From IMG/VR virus record IMGVR_UViG_3300046507_000506, positions 1-64,000 of that record: a stretch of 64,000 nucleotides of DNA. One strand, 5' to 3'. The stretch comes from a virus. Every line of letters begins with the position of its first letter. Within the stretch, counting starts at the first letter, position 1. A program made the position numbers and the translations under genes. Below are positions 8,687 to 17,218 of the stretch, one piece after another. The notes below the pieces were generated by a model. It had not been told where the DNA came from and made no database searches. It was given only the letters and a program-made list of their open reading frames with translations.

Positions 8687-10015
8687 TTAACTCAATGTGC
8701 CGAAGGCGAGCACCGGCATGACGCCCATCGCGCCGTTTGCCAGAGCAAGGCCGCCGTCGGGGCCAATATCATCAAAAACCGTGGAGAGTTGCAGTTCGAG
8801 CATCAGGCGCGCGGCCAGCACCGAACGGAATGCCTTGCCGACTTCAGCGAGTCCGCGCCCGTTGTCCGAGGAGACGGGCAGCGTCACGCGAATGCGCGAA
8901 GTCCTGAAGTGCATGATCGGCGTGGGCGGAATCGAGCCGTCCGTGAACGTCGCCACGCCGTTTTCATCGACGGTGTAATCCGCATAGGTGACCGGGTTGT
9001 CGCCAGTTGCGAGAAAGCTGTTCGCGACGGTGCCCGGCTCGTCCTGCGCGTAGCACGCGTAGAAGAAAAAGCCCGGCAGCGGGTTCACGCCGTTCGGGTA
9101 GATGCTCAGTTCGAGATGCGTGCGTGGCGCGGCAAGGGTCGCGGTGCTCGACACGCGCACCCACTGATCGAAGGCCGTATACATGCCACTGCCGCCCGAC
9201 TCGATGCCGTCCCATGTCGCGCTGACGCCAAAACGGCCCACCGATTGCCCCGACGGAACCAACACCCATAGCGAGGCTGTACGAGCCCCCGCGACGGCGT
9301 TAATACCCGGCTGGATCGTGAACATGTAGTGCGGATAGCCGGTCGCGGTGAACTTCGTGACGTCGCCGGTGACGTTATCCGGGCCGACCGTAGCCGGGAC
9401 ATTCTGGCTTGTCCAGAAGCCGCCGAGATTTTGCAGCCAGGGAGCCGTGCTCAGATTGCGGCTATGGCGCAAAATGTTCATCGTCGGCGTGCCGTCAGAG
9501 CCCGACGTGAGGCGGGTCTGCCCTTGCCAGCTAGTCCGGTACAGCGTGGGCGCAGCCGTGCCGTCATACGGGTCGTAGACAGCCGTGATGCCGTTGCCGA
9601 GGTCTAAGGTGCCAAGCGGCGTGACGTGCTCAGGGTAGGCGTTAGACGTCGCAAGCGGGTGATACAGCGGCTCGACTTTCCAGACGTTAGGCCACGTCGC
9701 CTGTAAGTACTGGCGCAGAAAGATCATGCCGCGCCGCTTGTTGCGCGAGAACGCCGCTTTCATCAGAAAGGCCGTGCGGGTGTCGTCGCGCCGGATGAGC
9801 GGCAGGCCGTTTGCCTTGAGCACGCGCTCCATGAGGTCGCTGCTGCCGAGGTGCGGCATGCCGTACAGGTTCAACTGGCGTTCGTTCGGGCGTACATACC
9901 CCTCGAACACGGCCATGAAAATGGCCTTGAGCCCGCTTTCGAGTTCGTCATATTCCGCGCTGCCCTGAAGCGGTTGCAGCGCGGGAGTATCGACTGGAAT
10001 CAGAGCCGTCGTCAT
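8687..10015 (-). CDS. Baseplate/tail protein with internal jelly-roll domain
   Basis: 442 residues. The first 150 and last 80 residues frame a central section (about residues 170-340) that looks like a carbohydrate-binding or concanavalin-like jelly roll: NILRHSRNLSTAPWLQNLGG, ASLWVLVPSGQSVGRFGVSA, VRVSSTATLAAPRTHLELSI. An adhesin-like insertion in a baseplate protein is the inference. It sits directly after the wedge protein, three bases away. Confidence 0.5.
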   Translation of the reverse strand: MTTALIPVDTPALQPLQGSAEYDELESGLKAIFMAVFEGYVRPNERQLNLYGMPHLGSSDLMERVLKANGLPLIRRDDTRTAFLMKAAFSRNKRRGMIFLRQYLQATWPNVWKVEPLYHPLATSNAYPEHVTPLGTLDLGNGITAVYDPYDGTAAPTLYRTSWQGQTRLTSGSDGTPTMNILRHSRNLSTAPWLQNLGGFWTSQNVPATVGPDNVTGDVTKFTATGYPHYMFTIQPGINAVAGARTASLWVLVPSGQSVGRFGVSATWDGIESGGSGMYTAFDQWVRVSSTATLAAPRTHLELSIYPNGVNPLPGFFFYACYAQDEPGTVANSFLATGDNPVTYADYTVDENGVATFTDGSIPPTPIMHFRTSRIRVTLPVSSDNGRGLAEVGKAFRSVLAARLMLELQLSTVFDDIGPDGGLALANGAMGVMPVLAFGTLS

Positions 10016-10018
10016 CGC

Positions 10019-11452
10019 TCAGTGACTCCACAGGCCATCGTTGTACGTCGCCTGCGTCACGTTAATCGTGAGCGATGCGGCGGACACGTATCGGCACTGT
10101 TCGGGAAGCAGGGTTGCGGTCTGATCGGGTACGGTGATCTGGAAATCGCTGCCATCGTCTTGCAAGGCCGAAATGGTCTTGAGGGCGTCACTCACTTTCT
10201 TGCTGCTGAGCCTGAGCATGCCCTGCTTGGTCGCGGCGGTGCCCTGCCCGTAGAGGGCGAGCACGGCCGCCTGAATCTGCGCGGTGACGTCGGCGGGATC
10301 GTGCACGACGGACACCTGCGCAGCGACGCCGAGCGGAACCTCGACATTGACCACTGCGCGGAATGACACGATGTAGGAATCGTCGGCCGCCGACACAACG
10401 TTCCTGATCTGCTGTTGCGCCCAGGTCGTGTCGGTGCCGTCGGTGAACTCGAACGCCACGAACAGCTTGTTCACGTTCACGAGGCTCGCGCCGCGCACCG
10501 CCTCCTCGACTTCCTCATTCCAGACGGAGAGGAACGCGATATTGGGCAGGTTGCGACGGATGAGCGCGTCGAAGTTGCCGAGATAGACGGCATTCGCATC
10601 GTACTGCGGCGGCACACTCGCCCACTGGCGCAACGTGTCGATATCGACCGGGTCCGCGCCGGGCTCGGTCACCGACTGAAGCAAAAACGTCGCTTGCCGG
10701 TCGTTCGCATCGACGGTCGTTTCCAGTGTGAAGGGAGCATTGACGCCGACGGCGAGCGCGCCGTATGTCTCCTCAATCACAAAATCAATCTGAGTGCCGT
10801 TCGTGGGTTGGATGCCGAACGTGCTATCCCACCCGAAGCGCACCCAAAGCTGGCGCAATTCGTCCGTTTCGATCACGTAGCCAGGCTGACCGGCCGCGAG
10901 GTTGGCGAATTCCGGCGTGTACGGATAGAGCGTGCCTGCAATCGTCACATACAGGCCGCTAATGATCTGCTCGGCGTCATCGTTGGGCGGAATCTGTACG
11001 GAATAGAACGGCACCGACTGCGAGACGGTATTCGTCAGCGCTCGCGTGGTGACCTGCTTGACGCTCACCGTACCGGTGCCGCCCGGTGGAATGGTTGCCG
11101 CCGACTCGGCGACATAAACGCGGCCATACGAGTCGAGCAGGCGGCGGCCGACCACAATGGCAAGCGCCACGGCGGCCGGGTTGTTGACTGCGAGCACCAC
11201 GCGCGGCGGCCGGGCAAAGGGCAGGATGCCCTTCATCGCCGCGTCCGCGAGCACGGTCGTATCGCGCGTCTTGTTGAACGCCTCGACGCTTTCCACGTCG
11301 ATCTGTGCCGACACCATCGCGAGCATGGTCGCCATTGCGCCGAGCGACATGGTAATGCGCGGGTCACCGGCTTGCAGGTATGTCGCTACCGTCGGGTTGT
11401 TCTGCGCCTCAGCGGTGACGGCCGCAAAAAGGTCATCGCGGGTCAAAGCCAT
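10019..11452 (-). CDS. Baseplate J-like wedge protein
   Basis: 477 residues. The order of segments matches the baseplate-J/gp47 family: helical start (RDDLFAAVTAEAQNNPTVAT), AAMKGILPFARPPRV, a central beta region with VKQVTTRALTNTV, then TLRQWASVPPQYDAN, the RRNLPNIAFLSVWNEEVEEA motif and a C-terminal domain with VPLGVAAQVSV. This protein joins hub to sheath in contractile tails, so the phage is probably a myovirus. Overlaps the next gene by 1 base. Confidence 0.75.
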   Translation of the reverse strand: MALTRDDLFAAVTAEAQNNPTVATYLQAGDPRITMSLGAMATMLAMVSAQIDVESVEAFNKTRDTTVLADAAMKGILPFARPPRVVLAVNNPAAVALAIVVGRRLLDSYGRVYVAESAATIPPGGTGTVSVKQVTTRALTNTVSQSVPFYSVQIPPNDDAEQIISGLYVTIAGTLYPYTPEFANLAAGQPGYVIETDELRQLWVRFGWDSTFGIQPTNGTQIDFVIEETYGALAVGVNAPFTLETTVDANDRQATFLLQSVTEPGADPVDIDTLRQWASVPPQYDANAVYLGNFDALIRRNLPNIAFLSVWNEEVEEAVRGASLVNVNKLFVAFEFTDGTDTTWAQQQIRNVVSAADDSYIVSFRAVVNVEVPLGVAAQVSVVHDPADVTAQIQAAVLALYGQGTAATKQGMLRLSSKKVSDALKTISALQDDGSDFQITVPDQTATLLPEQCRYVSAASLTINVTQATYNDGLWSH

Positions 11453-11745
11453 CAGTTATTGCCCCCTACCTGTACGAATTCACCCGCGACCTCGATGAAC
11501 AGGTTGCGCTTGTCCGGCCCGTCATCGACGGAATACAGGTTGACGCTCCCGGCAGGCAGCGCGCCGAGCAGCGGCACGTCGGCGCGCAGTTTCGCAATGG
11601 TTGCGTCAGCAAGGCCGGATGCCATCGGCTTTTGCAGCATGTCCGTGACGATCTGACCGTAACCGCTTCCGAGATACCCATTCAGGGGCGTCGAAAGCCA
11701 GTGCGTCGTCATGTCAACGAGGTCGGAGGTGGGGATTTTTGCCAT
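11452..11745 (-). CDS. Small baseplate-operon protein
   Basis: 97 residues; first gene of this leftward block. ALPAGSVNLYSVDDGPDKRN looks like a small beta barrel. No family recognised. Its start lies 30 bases from two copies of the ATAGAC-type operator, so repressor control of this block is plausible. Confidence 0.5.
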   Translation of the reverse strand: MAKIPTSDLVDMTTHWLSTPLNGYLGSGYGQIVTDMLQKPMASGLADATIAKLRADVPLLGALPAGSVNLYSVDDGPDKRNLFIEVAGEFVQVGGNN

Positions 11746-11774
11746 GCACAGATGCTACGGGCAGACCTCGAAAT

Positions 11775-11818
11775 ATAGACGCGTCGTTTTCCTACCGCAT
11801 AAATATAGACATACCTAT
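11775..11818. promoter_or_regulatory. Two ATAGAC-type operator sites between divergent genes
   Basis: ATAGACGCGTC (11775-11785, right half degenerate) and ATAGACATACCTAT (11805-11818, two mismatches to the palindrome ATAGACATGTCTAT). They occupy the 99-base gap between the leftward baseplate block and the rightward cassette, where they could control both directions. Confidence 0.5.
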
Positions 11819-11844
11819 TGCAGTAGTTGCGTTTGCTCATTAAT

Positions 11845-12072
11845 ATGTCGATATTCCGTGACGGGAGACGTGAGGTGAAGCCGCGATATCTGTGCACTGC
11901 CTGCGGGTCAACACATAGGCGGCCCAATCTAGCCGTCGAGTGCTGCTCGGCGGGTGACGTGCTGACCTCTGAGGAGCTTGAGGCGATAGGGCAGAAGCGG
12001 CTGTTTGACGACGGCCTGCCGCCTGCGCATCCCGTTGCGGTCGAACCGGACGGGCAGCAGCGCCTGTTCTGA
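11845..12072 (+). CDS. Small zinc-ribbon protein with clamp-like C-terminal tail
   Basis: 75 residues from ATG 11845; GTG 11875 is an alternative with GGGAGACGTGAG upstream. RYLCTACGSTHRRPNLAVEC resembles the ribbon in the 15029 protein (RYLCPSCEKTH). It ends VEPDGQQRLF; QQRLF fits the Q-x-x-L-F pattern of sliding-clamp binding peptides. First gene of the rightward cassette beside repressor-type operator sites. Confidence 0.5.
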   Translation: MSIFRDGRREVKPRYLCTACGSTHRRPNLAVECCSAGDVLTSEELEAIGQKRLFDDGLPPAHPVAVEPDGQQRLF

Positions 12073-12145
12073 GCGGAACAATAATTGACGGACGGCCCTC
12101 GCGCAGCACTGGTGAGGAGTACATATCAGCTAACGGGGTAACAAC

Positions 12146-12460
12146 ATGGCAATCAAGCATTCGCCGTTGCCTTGGTCCGATGCACCGGCCCTCTGTAACG
12201 GGCGCGGGGCGATTGTGGACTGCGACGGAATACAGGTGATGACAGCCGAGCAGGTGCGCCCACGACCGCGCGGCGTGGACATGTTGCGCGATGGCAATCG
12301 CAAGCTGGTCGTGATGGCGACGAATCACCATCACCGGCTGTCGTTTCTGTTGCAGCGCATTCTGGACTATCTGCCGCAAGACCACGCTAACTGGTTGCCA
12401 GCCGAGGTTTATGAGGCGGCGCAAACCGAAATGCAATCACTCAGGGAGGAGTCAAGGTAA
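12146..12460 (+). CDS. Hypothetical early phage protein
   Basis: 104 residues. SPLPWSDAPALCNGRGAIVD followed by an IQVMTAEQ segment is a pattern seen in many short phage early proteins of unknown role. Preceded by GCTAACGGGGTAACAAC. TAATG overlap couples it to the next gene. Confidence 0.5.
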   Translation: MAIKHSPLPWSDAPALCNGRGAIVDCDGIQVMTAEQVRPRPRGVDMLRDGNRKLVVMATNHHHRLSFLLQRILDYLPQDHANWLPAEVYEAAQTEMQSLREESR

Positions 12461-12630
12461 TGGCGGCGCGCAAGACTGATGCGGTAAAGGTGGCCGTCGC
12501 GCTGGTCGTGAAGGGCAAATGCCCGACGGCCTACGCGGCGGCCAAACAGGCGGGTGTATCGGCCTCCTCGATTCACCGCGACCCGATCTACAAGGCATGG
12601 AAAGCAGGCAAGGGGCAAAGCAAGCAATGA
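12460..12630 (+). CDS. Small helix-turn-helix protein
   Basis: 56 residues. CPTAYAAAKQAGVSASSIHR is a compact helix-turn-helix (helix AYAAAKQAG, turn, recognition helix SASSIHRD), with basic flanks. Start overlaps the previous stop (TAATG) and its stop overlaps the next start (ATGA). Likely a small DNA-binding or AlpA/terminase-small-like protein; target unknown. Confidence 0.6.
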   Translation: MAARKTDAVKVAVALVVKGKCPTAYAAAKQAGVSASSIHRDPIYKAWKAGKGQSKQ

Positions 12631-13196
12631 GCACGCAGATAACGCCGTATCAGGTCGAACTGTTGCAGCACACGTTAGGGCTTGCGGGAAAGACGCGCGG
12701 CAATCACGCGCCGTACCGCAATCACTTCGTGGCGGGCGACGGTCACCACGACATGAAACACCTCGAAGCGCTGGAAAGCATGGGCCTGATGGAACGCCGC
12801 CGCTCGCCGGGCTTTCTCGTGGACGGTGACATTGTGTTCGCCGCAACCGATACCGGCACGGCTGCTGCGCTCGCGGCGCTGCCGGAACCCAAGCCGCGCA
12901 CGCGATACGAGGATTATCTCCACGCCGACGGCTGCGCGGGCGATTCGTTCGGCGAGTTCCTTTGCGGCGGCCGTCTGCCCAAGTTCGAGGAACGTAGCTC
13001 GTATTTGGGTCGATATCGCGAGGTCGAATACCGCATGTTCCGCGTCATTCACGTCGATGCGTATGACCTCTACGGCTGGCGCGACGTCGAAGGCGAATGG
13101 TGCAAGACAAGGAAAGAGGCAAAGGCCAGCTACAAGGCCGCGCTCAAACGCCGTCAGGAGACATACCGCGCAGCACTGCGGAGGCCCGCGCAATGA
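12627..13196 (+). CDS. Hypothetical early protein
   Basis: 189 residues. The N-terminal 75 residues look like a winged-helix reader (ALESMGLMERRRSPGFLVDG). The C-terminal part has YRMFRVIHVDAYDLYGWRD then a basic helix KTRKEAKASYKAALKRRQE. Coupled at both ends by 4-base overlaps. Function unknown. Confidence 0.5.
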   Translation: MSTQITPYQVELLQHTLGLAGKTRGNHAPYRNHFVAGDGHHDMKHLEALESMGLMERRRSPGFLVDGDIVFAATDTGTAAALAALPEPKPRTRYEDYLHADGCAGDSFGEFLCGGRLPKFEERSSYLGRYREVEYRMFRVIHVDAYDLYGWRDVEGEWCKTRKEAKASYKAALKRRQETYRAALRRPAQ

Positions 13197-13831
13197 GCTT
13201 CTACGGGGTTCAATTCGGCGAGGAGCAGGCTGAACTGCTCGCGTTCTCCCATGAGCCTAACCGCACGCCACGCCCCGACGTTATCGGTGAGGTGGTTATG
13301 GCCGAAATGTGGCAGGCGCACATGCGCCGTGAGGCGAACGACCCGCAGGACGATTGCGATGAGTACGCATTCCGCGCATTGATGAACGCTTTCCCGTTTG
13401 CGCTCACGCAGCGTCATGCGACAGTCGCGGCCTCGTTCGTGAAATGGCTTGGCACGAACTGCGGGCGGTGCTTCCTGAGCACGGCGGCGCGCATCAGCGC
13501 AAAGCTGGACGGCGCGATGGACGCCTACGCTGCCGCGTGGGCGATGGAGAACACGCGGCATATCGGCATCAACGGCGGCTATCGAACAATCGAGGCAGTT
13601 CTCGCCACCGATGCGAACTACGAAAACGGCAGGCTGACACACATGCCGGACGTGAGCGCGCACGACTGCGAGGTGATTGACCACGTCGTTACATGGCTCG
13701 GCATGCGTGATGGGCAGGCGTTCGTCGCCGCCTGCGAAAAGGAAATCACGGCACGGCTCGACGCGCAGCGCGAGGAACGCATGCGCAAATTCTATGCGCC
13801 AAAGCCGAAAAACCGGGATTTATATCGATGA
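13193..13831 (+). CDS. Hypothetical early protein
   Basis: 212 residues, start ATG 13193 overlapping the previous stop. Contains NDPQDDCDEYAFRALMNAFP and WLGTNCGRCFLSTAARISAK; two Cys in CGRC may be redox or metal binding. No family recognised. Ends in a basic YAPKPKNRDLYR tail. Confidence 0.5.
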   Translation: MSFYGVQFGEEQAELLAFSHEPNRTPRPDVIGEVVMAEMWQAHMRREANDPQDDCDEYAFRALMNAFPFALTQRHATVAASFVKWLGTNCGRCFLSTAARISAKLDGAMDAYAAAWAMENTRHIGINGGYRTIEAVLATDANYENGRLTHMPDVSAHDCEVIDHVVTWLGMRDGQAFVAACEKEITARLDAQREERMRKFYAPKPKNRDLYR

Positions 13832-14184
13832 GATTCGACCTGAAAAAGCCGTGTCACAACTGCCCGTTTCGCACCGACGTGCCGCCCTTTCTGCATACGG
13901 CGCGCGTCGAGGAGTTGTGCGAGGCGATCATCACCAAGGACAAGACGTTTCAGTGCCACAAGACGATCACGCGCGACGACGAAGGCCGCGCGCGCTCGAC
14001 CGACAAGGATCAGCACTGCGCGGGCGCACTCATCATGCTCGAAAAGATGGACCGGCCGAATCAGATGATGCGCATTGCCTACCGGCTCGGCATTTACGAC
14101 AAACGCAAGCTGCACATGCGCGCGCCAGTGTACGACCAGGCGACAGACATGATCGAGCGGCATCGCGAACACAACGAGGATTGA
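13828..14184 (+). CDS. DUF6283-like cysteine/histidine protein
   Basis: 118 residues. PCHNCPFR near the start, FQCHKT, then QHCAGALIMLEK form the conserved Cys/His set of the DUF6283 phage family, probably metal binding. Typical of early accessory regions in proteobacterial phages; role unknown. Overlaps the previous stop by 4 bases. Confidence 0.6.
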   Translation: MRFDLKKPCHNCPFRTDVPPFLHTARVEELCEAIITKDKTFQCHKTITRDDEGRARSTDKDQHCAGALIMLEKMDRPNQMMRIAYRLGIYDKRKLHMRAPVYDQATDMIERHREHNED

Positions 14185-14189
14185 CCCGA

Positions 14190-14270
14190 ATGAAAAGCAG
14201 CATGTTCCGGCTTGCGCATGCAGCCGTACTCGCCATCGTCTTTATCACGCTGTACGCGACGGCCCGATAA
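14190..14270 (+). CDS. Single-span micropeptide
   Basis: 26 residues: MKSSMFRLAHAAVLAIVFIT then LYATAR. One predicted membrane span with a basic N-terminus. It fits exactly in the gap between the DUF6283-like gene and the dUTPase, without overlap. Possibly a membrane-acting early micropeptide; could be non-functional. Confidence 0.35.
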   Translation: MKSSMFRLAHAAVLAIVFITLYATAR

Positions 14271-14286
14271 GAATTCACCACACCAC

Positions 14287-15027
14287 ATGAGCACAACAAT
14301 GATCGACCTGAAAATCAAACGCCTGCACCCGGACGCCGTTATCCCCCAATACGCAACCGCTGGCGCGGCATGCTTCGACCTGTGCGCCGTCGAGCCCGGC
14401 GACGCCTTCAAGCCGCATCCAGTCGATCAGCACGCGGCCATTTTCCGCACTGGCCTCGCGTTTGAAGTGCCGCCCGGCTTCGCCCTGATGATCTACAGCC
14501 GCAGCGGCCACGGCTTCAAAGAAGCGATGCGCCTTTCTAACTGCGTGGGGGTGATCGACTCGGACTATCGCGGCGAAGTCATGGTTTCGCTTCGCGCCGA
14601 CGGCGAAAGCTGCGCGAAGGTCCGCACCGGCGACCGGATCGCGCAGGCCATGCTCACGCTTGTGCCAGTCGCGCAACTGATCGAGGTCAATGAACTCAGC
14701 GAGACGGCGCGCGGCGAGGGCGGTTTCGGCTCGACCGGCACCGGCGCAATTCCGGCGCAGACGGCCGTGCTCGATATGGTTCAGTACGAGCGCGACGACG
14801 AGAGCATTCAATGCGCGCTGCTGCTTGTCGGCGAGGTCAAGGAAGTTCCGCTCGACGTGATCGCAACGTGGACGCTCGAACAGTGCATTCAGGCGCACGA
14901 CTGGGCGCTTGCCGTGCACATGAAGGCATCGGATAACGATGATGTAGTGGTGCCGCCGCGCCCGGCGTTTCTCGACGCCTACGAAATGACCGCCGACGAG
15001 CGCTACAGCGGCTTTCGGATCGTCTGA
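14287..15027 (+). CDS. dut: dUTPase with C-terminal extension
   Basis: 246 residues. All five trimeric dUTPase motifs are present: ATAGAACFDL, YSRSGHGFK, NCVGVIDSDYRGEV, RTGDRIAQAML and EGGFGSTGTG. The enzyme hydrolyses dUTP to dUMP and keeps uracil out of phage DNA. The usual subunit is about 150 residues; here about 90 more follow motif 5 (WTLEQCIQAHDWALAVHMKA), with no recognised fold, so motif 5 is internal rather than terminal. Confidence 0.85.
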   Translation: MSTTMIDLKIKRLHPDAVIPQYATAGAACFDLCAVEPGDAFKPHPVDQHAAIFRTGLAFEVPPGFALMIYSRSGHGFKEAMRLSNCVGVIDSDYRGEVMVSLRADGESCAKVRTGDRIAQAMLTLVPVAQLIEVNELSETARGEGGFGSTGTGAIPAQTAVLDMVQYERDDESIQCALLLVGEVKEVPLDVIATWTLEQCIQAHDWALAVHMKASDNDDVVVPPRPAFLDAYEMTADERYSGFRIV

Positions 15028-15028
15028 C

Positions 15029-15475
15029 ATGAGCACACTTGAACTGACTGGAATAAGTGCGGAATCGGACGGTCTGCCCTTGCAAATGACTATCACGTCC
15101 GACCGGCTCAAGCAGGCCAGAAACAAGCGCTACCTGCGCTATCTGTGCCCTAGCTGTGAGAAAACGCACGAGTCCGAATTCAGCGCGCAGGAATGCTGCC
15201 CGCCAGAAGTAGAGGAAGTCTACGTGTGCCCCGAGTGCGAGGAAACACACGGCACGGCCGATGATGCGGAGAAGTGCGAGGCAGGGCACGGCAATGAGTT
15301 CGTGTCCGATCCTTTGTCGCTGGCAAAGTGCCCGGTTTGCATGGGGCAGCAGGACGACATTGAAGACGCGGTAGAGCACTGCCTTTGGAAGCGCATGGGT
15401 TGGGCCGAACGCGATCAACTCATCCGTGACGTCCGCTTGGGCCGCCACCGGCCGGAAAGCTACAGGAGCCATTGA
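15029..15475 (+). CDS. Multi-zinc-ribbon protein
   Basis: 148 residues with three Cys-pair modules: YLCPSCEKTHESEFSAQECC, VYVCPECEETHGTADDAEKC, and KCPVCMGQQ. The first resembles the 11845 protein, suggesting a small family. Acts probably as a nucleic-acid or protein adaptor. Two bases after the dUTPase and overlapping the next gene by one base. Confidence 0.6.
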   Translation: MSTLELTGISAESDGLPLQMTITSDRLKQARNKRYLRYLCPSCEKTHESEFSAQECCPPEVEEVYVCPECEETHGTADDAEKCEAGHGNEFVSDPLSLAKCPVCMGQQDDIEDAVEHCLWKRMGWAERDQLIRDVRLGRHRPESYRSH

Positions 15476-16065
15476 TGCCGGACAAAAAGAAAGCTAAGGG
15501 CGACAAGCCCCTGCTCGCGTACACCGTTCACGACGGCGAGGAAGGCTATACGGTCGTTTTCGAACGCAGCAGCGCAGCAGCGCGCCGCGATGGCGCGAAC
15601 GAACTCAACTGCGGATTTGAGGACATCGCGTATTGCAGGCGCGCCCCTGAGTTCGATCAGTACGCGCCCGGCCCAGTGCCGCCGCAAGCGCAAATCGAGA
15701 ATGGCAACTGGTGGTACGAGTGCATGGAGTGCACCGAGTACGTCAGCGACGAGACGCCGGAACCGGCCTATCTCGGACAGTTCGTGTTCTGCTCGAAAAC
15801 GTGTTGCGCGCTGTTCGAGCGTGACCGGCGCGACGCGGTCGATTTCGAGGACATGGCCTGCGAGCTATTGGCAGCCTGCTATCCGGGCGCGCGGCTTGAA
15901 CACGTCGAGCGGGTAAAGCACGATAGCCGCGTACCACTAAAACTCATGTTCACTTTTCCGGGCAGCCAGTATTCAGTGACGTGGACAACCGGCGAATCGA
16001 CCGCGCTGGTTCATCCCGACGATGTAGACGCTTTTGTTTCCCTTTACCGTAAGAACCAACAATGA
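15475..16065 (+). CDS. Zinc-finger-containing hypothetical protein
   Basis: 196 residues from ATG 15475, overlapping the previous TGA. The middle has WYECMECTEYVSDETPEPAY followed by FCSKTCCALFERDRRD, a treble-clef/FYVE-like Cys arrangement. Remaining parts are unassigned beta-rich sequence. Overlaps the macrodomain gene by 4 bases. Confidence 0.5.
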   Translation: MPDKKKAKGDKPLLAYTVHDGEEGYTVVFERSSAAARRDGANELNCGFEDIAYCRRAPEFDQYAPGPVPPQAQIENGNWWYECMECTEYVSDETPEPAYLGQFVFCSKTCCALFERDRRDAVDFEDMACELLAACYPGARLEHVERVKHDSRVPLKLMFTFPGSQYSVTWTTGESTALVHPDDVDAFVSLYRKNQQ

Positions 16066-16604
16066 AAATCAAATTCTGCGACACAAACCCGGTTGTGGCG
16101 AACGCGCTGCATGTCGTTTTCGCCGATGTGGCGGACGTTACCGTAATGAACGGCAACATTCTGACGCTCACCGGCGACGCTGTCGTGAGCCCGGCCAACA
16201 GCTACGGCAGAATGGACGGCGGCATCGACGCGGCCTATGTGCGCCAGTTCGGCATCGAGATTCAGCGGCGCGTGCAGGCCGCTATCGGCGCGTACTTTGA
16301 GGACGGCATGCCAGTCGGTGAGGCAGTCACGGTCAAGACGGGACATGCCAAGGTGCCGCTTCTGATTTCCGCGCCTACCATGCGCGTGCCTGGAGTCGTC
16401 AGCGGCACGGAAAACGCCTATCTGGCGATGCGCGCAGCGCTGAAGCAGGCGCGACAACATCGCGTGGAGACGCTTCTATGTCCGGGCCTGTGCACGCTCA
16501 CTGGCCGCATGGACCCGATGGAAGCCGCGACGCAGATGCGCCGCGCATATGCCGAGTTCCATATCAAACCGGACGGCGCATTGCTCGAACCCGCCGCGCT
16601 TTAA
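16062..16604 (+). CDS. Macrodomain protein
   Basis: 180 residues. DAVVSPANSYGRMDGGIDAA is the ADP-ribose-binding loop of macrodomains (NxxxxxxGGxD type), followed by GEAVTVKTGHAKVPLLISAP and the helix ENAYLAMRAALKQA. It occupies nearly the whole length, so it is a stand-alone domain. Family members bind or remove ADP-ribose; here this could reverse host ADP-ribosylation during infection, or bind NAD-derived metabolites. Last gene before a new promoter. Confidence 0.75.
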   Translation: MKIKFCDTNPVVANALHVVFADVADVTVMNGNILTLTGDAVVSPANSYGRMDGGIDAAYVRQFGIEIQRRVQAAIGAYFEDGMPVGEAVTVKTGHAKVPLLISAPTMRVPGVVSGTENAYLAMRAALKQARQHRVETLLCPGLCTLTGRMDPMEAATQMRRAYAEFHIKPDGALLEPAAL

Positions 16605-16617
16605 TTCGCCCCTACTC

Positions 16618-16660
16618 ATAGACATATCTATTGACAACCTCAATTGTGACAACATACGAT
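16618..16660 (+). promoter_or_regulatory. Early promoter copy 3 with overlapping ATAGAC operator
   Basis: ATAGACATATCTAT (16618-16631, one mismatch to the palindrome) runs into TTGACA (16631-16636); an 18-base spacer and TACGAT (16655-16660) follow, with GTGACAACATACGATT shared with the other copies. Two different recurring signals meet here, so the promoter could be both repressor-controlled and part of the GTGACAACA group. Confidence 0.6.
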
Positions 16661-16689
16661 TGAGGCTCACACACAACGGGGCAGCGGAC

Positions 16690-16899
16690 ATGTTCAGCGT
16701 CAAACTAAAAACCAAAATCAGCGCATGGCTCAAGCGACTCATCAACCGGGCACCGCTGCAAGTGCAGAAGCCCGCTGAAAAAGTAGCAGAGCGGCCCTTG
16801 CTGCATCTGGGCTTCCGCCCCTGCTCGTGCGGCGAAAATCTCAGCGAAGGATGGGTGTGCAAATGCAATTACCACCTCATCGCGGATCGCGACAAATGA
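16690..16899 (+). CDS. Small cysteine-containing protein
   Basis: 69 residues. Basic amphipathic N-terminus (KLKTKISAWLKRLINRA) and a Cys module RPCSCGENLSEGWVCKCNYH that could bind zinc. Unknown function. First gene behind promoter copy 3. Confidence 0.5.
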   Translation: MFSVKLKTKISAWLKRLINRAPLQVQKPAEKVAERPLLHLGFRPCSCGENLSEGWVCKCNYHLIADRDK

Positions 16900-17012
16900 G
16901 CCCGCATGACGCTGACGACGTACGCATGCTGCTCGACGCGTTCAGCATCGTGACGGGCGGCGTCACGGCTCTGATGGTCGCGGCGGCGTACCTCTATCCG
17001 GTGCTGCAATGA
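16896..17012 (+). CDS. Single-span small protein
   Basis: 38 residues with an acidic start (SPHDADDVRML) and one hydrophobic span (IVTGGVTALMVAAAYLYPV). Overlaps both neighbours by 4 bases (ATGA), which supports translation. Resembles the 23091 protein in size and type. Function unknown. Confidence 0.45.
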   Translation: MSPHDADDVRMLLDAFSIVTGGVTALMVAAAYLYPVLQ

Positions 17013-17218
17013 CTGGTGAGAGCGTCAATCACGCGTACATGGCCCGCGTCTTTCTCGCGCAGGCGCGCGCAAAGCGTCATCTACCGGCAGCGCATGCGCT
17101 GCTGATGGGATGGGCCGCAAACCGGCGTTTGCGCCACGCTCAGGCAATGAAAGACGCGGCACAGGCCGCCATCAAACCCACGCCCGCACAGGGCGATTTA
17201 TTCGAAGGATTGTTCTGA
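17009..17218 (+). CDS. Small helical protein with clamp-like C-terminal tail
   Basis: 69 residues, mostly basic helix (ARVFLAQARAKRHLPAAHAL). It ends PTPAQGDLFEGLF; QGDLF matches the Q-x-x-L-F pattern of sliding-clamp binding motifs. Coupled to its neighbours by overlapping stop/start codons. Confidence 0.5.
   Translation: MTGESVNHAYMARVFLAQARAKRHLPAAHALLMGWAANRRLRHAQAMKDAAQAAIKPTPAQGDLFEGLF

Noticed and set aside
10415-11656. 413-residue rightward open frame
   Set aside because: Antisense to the baseplate J-like gene; low-complexity Arg/His composition.
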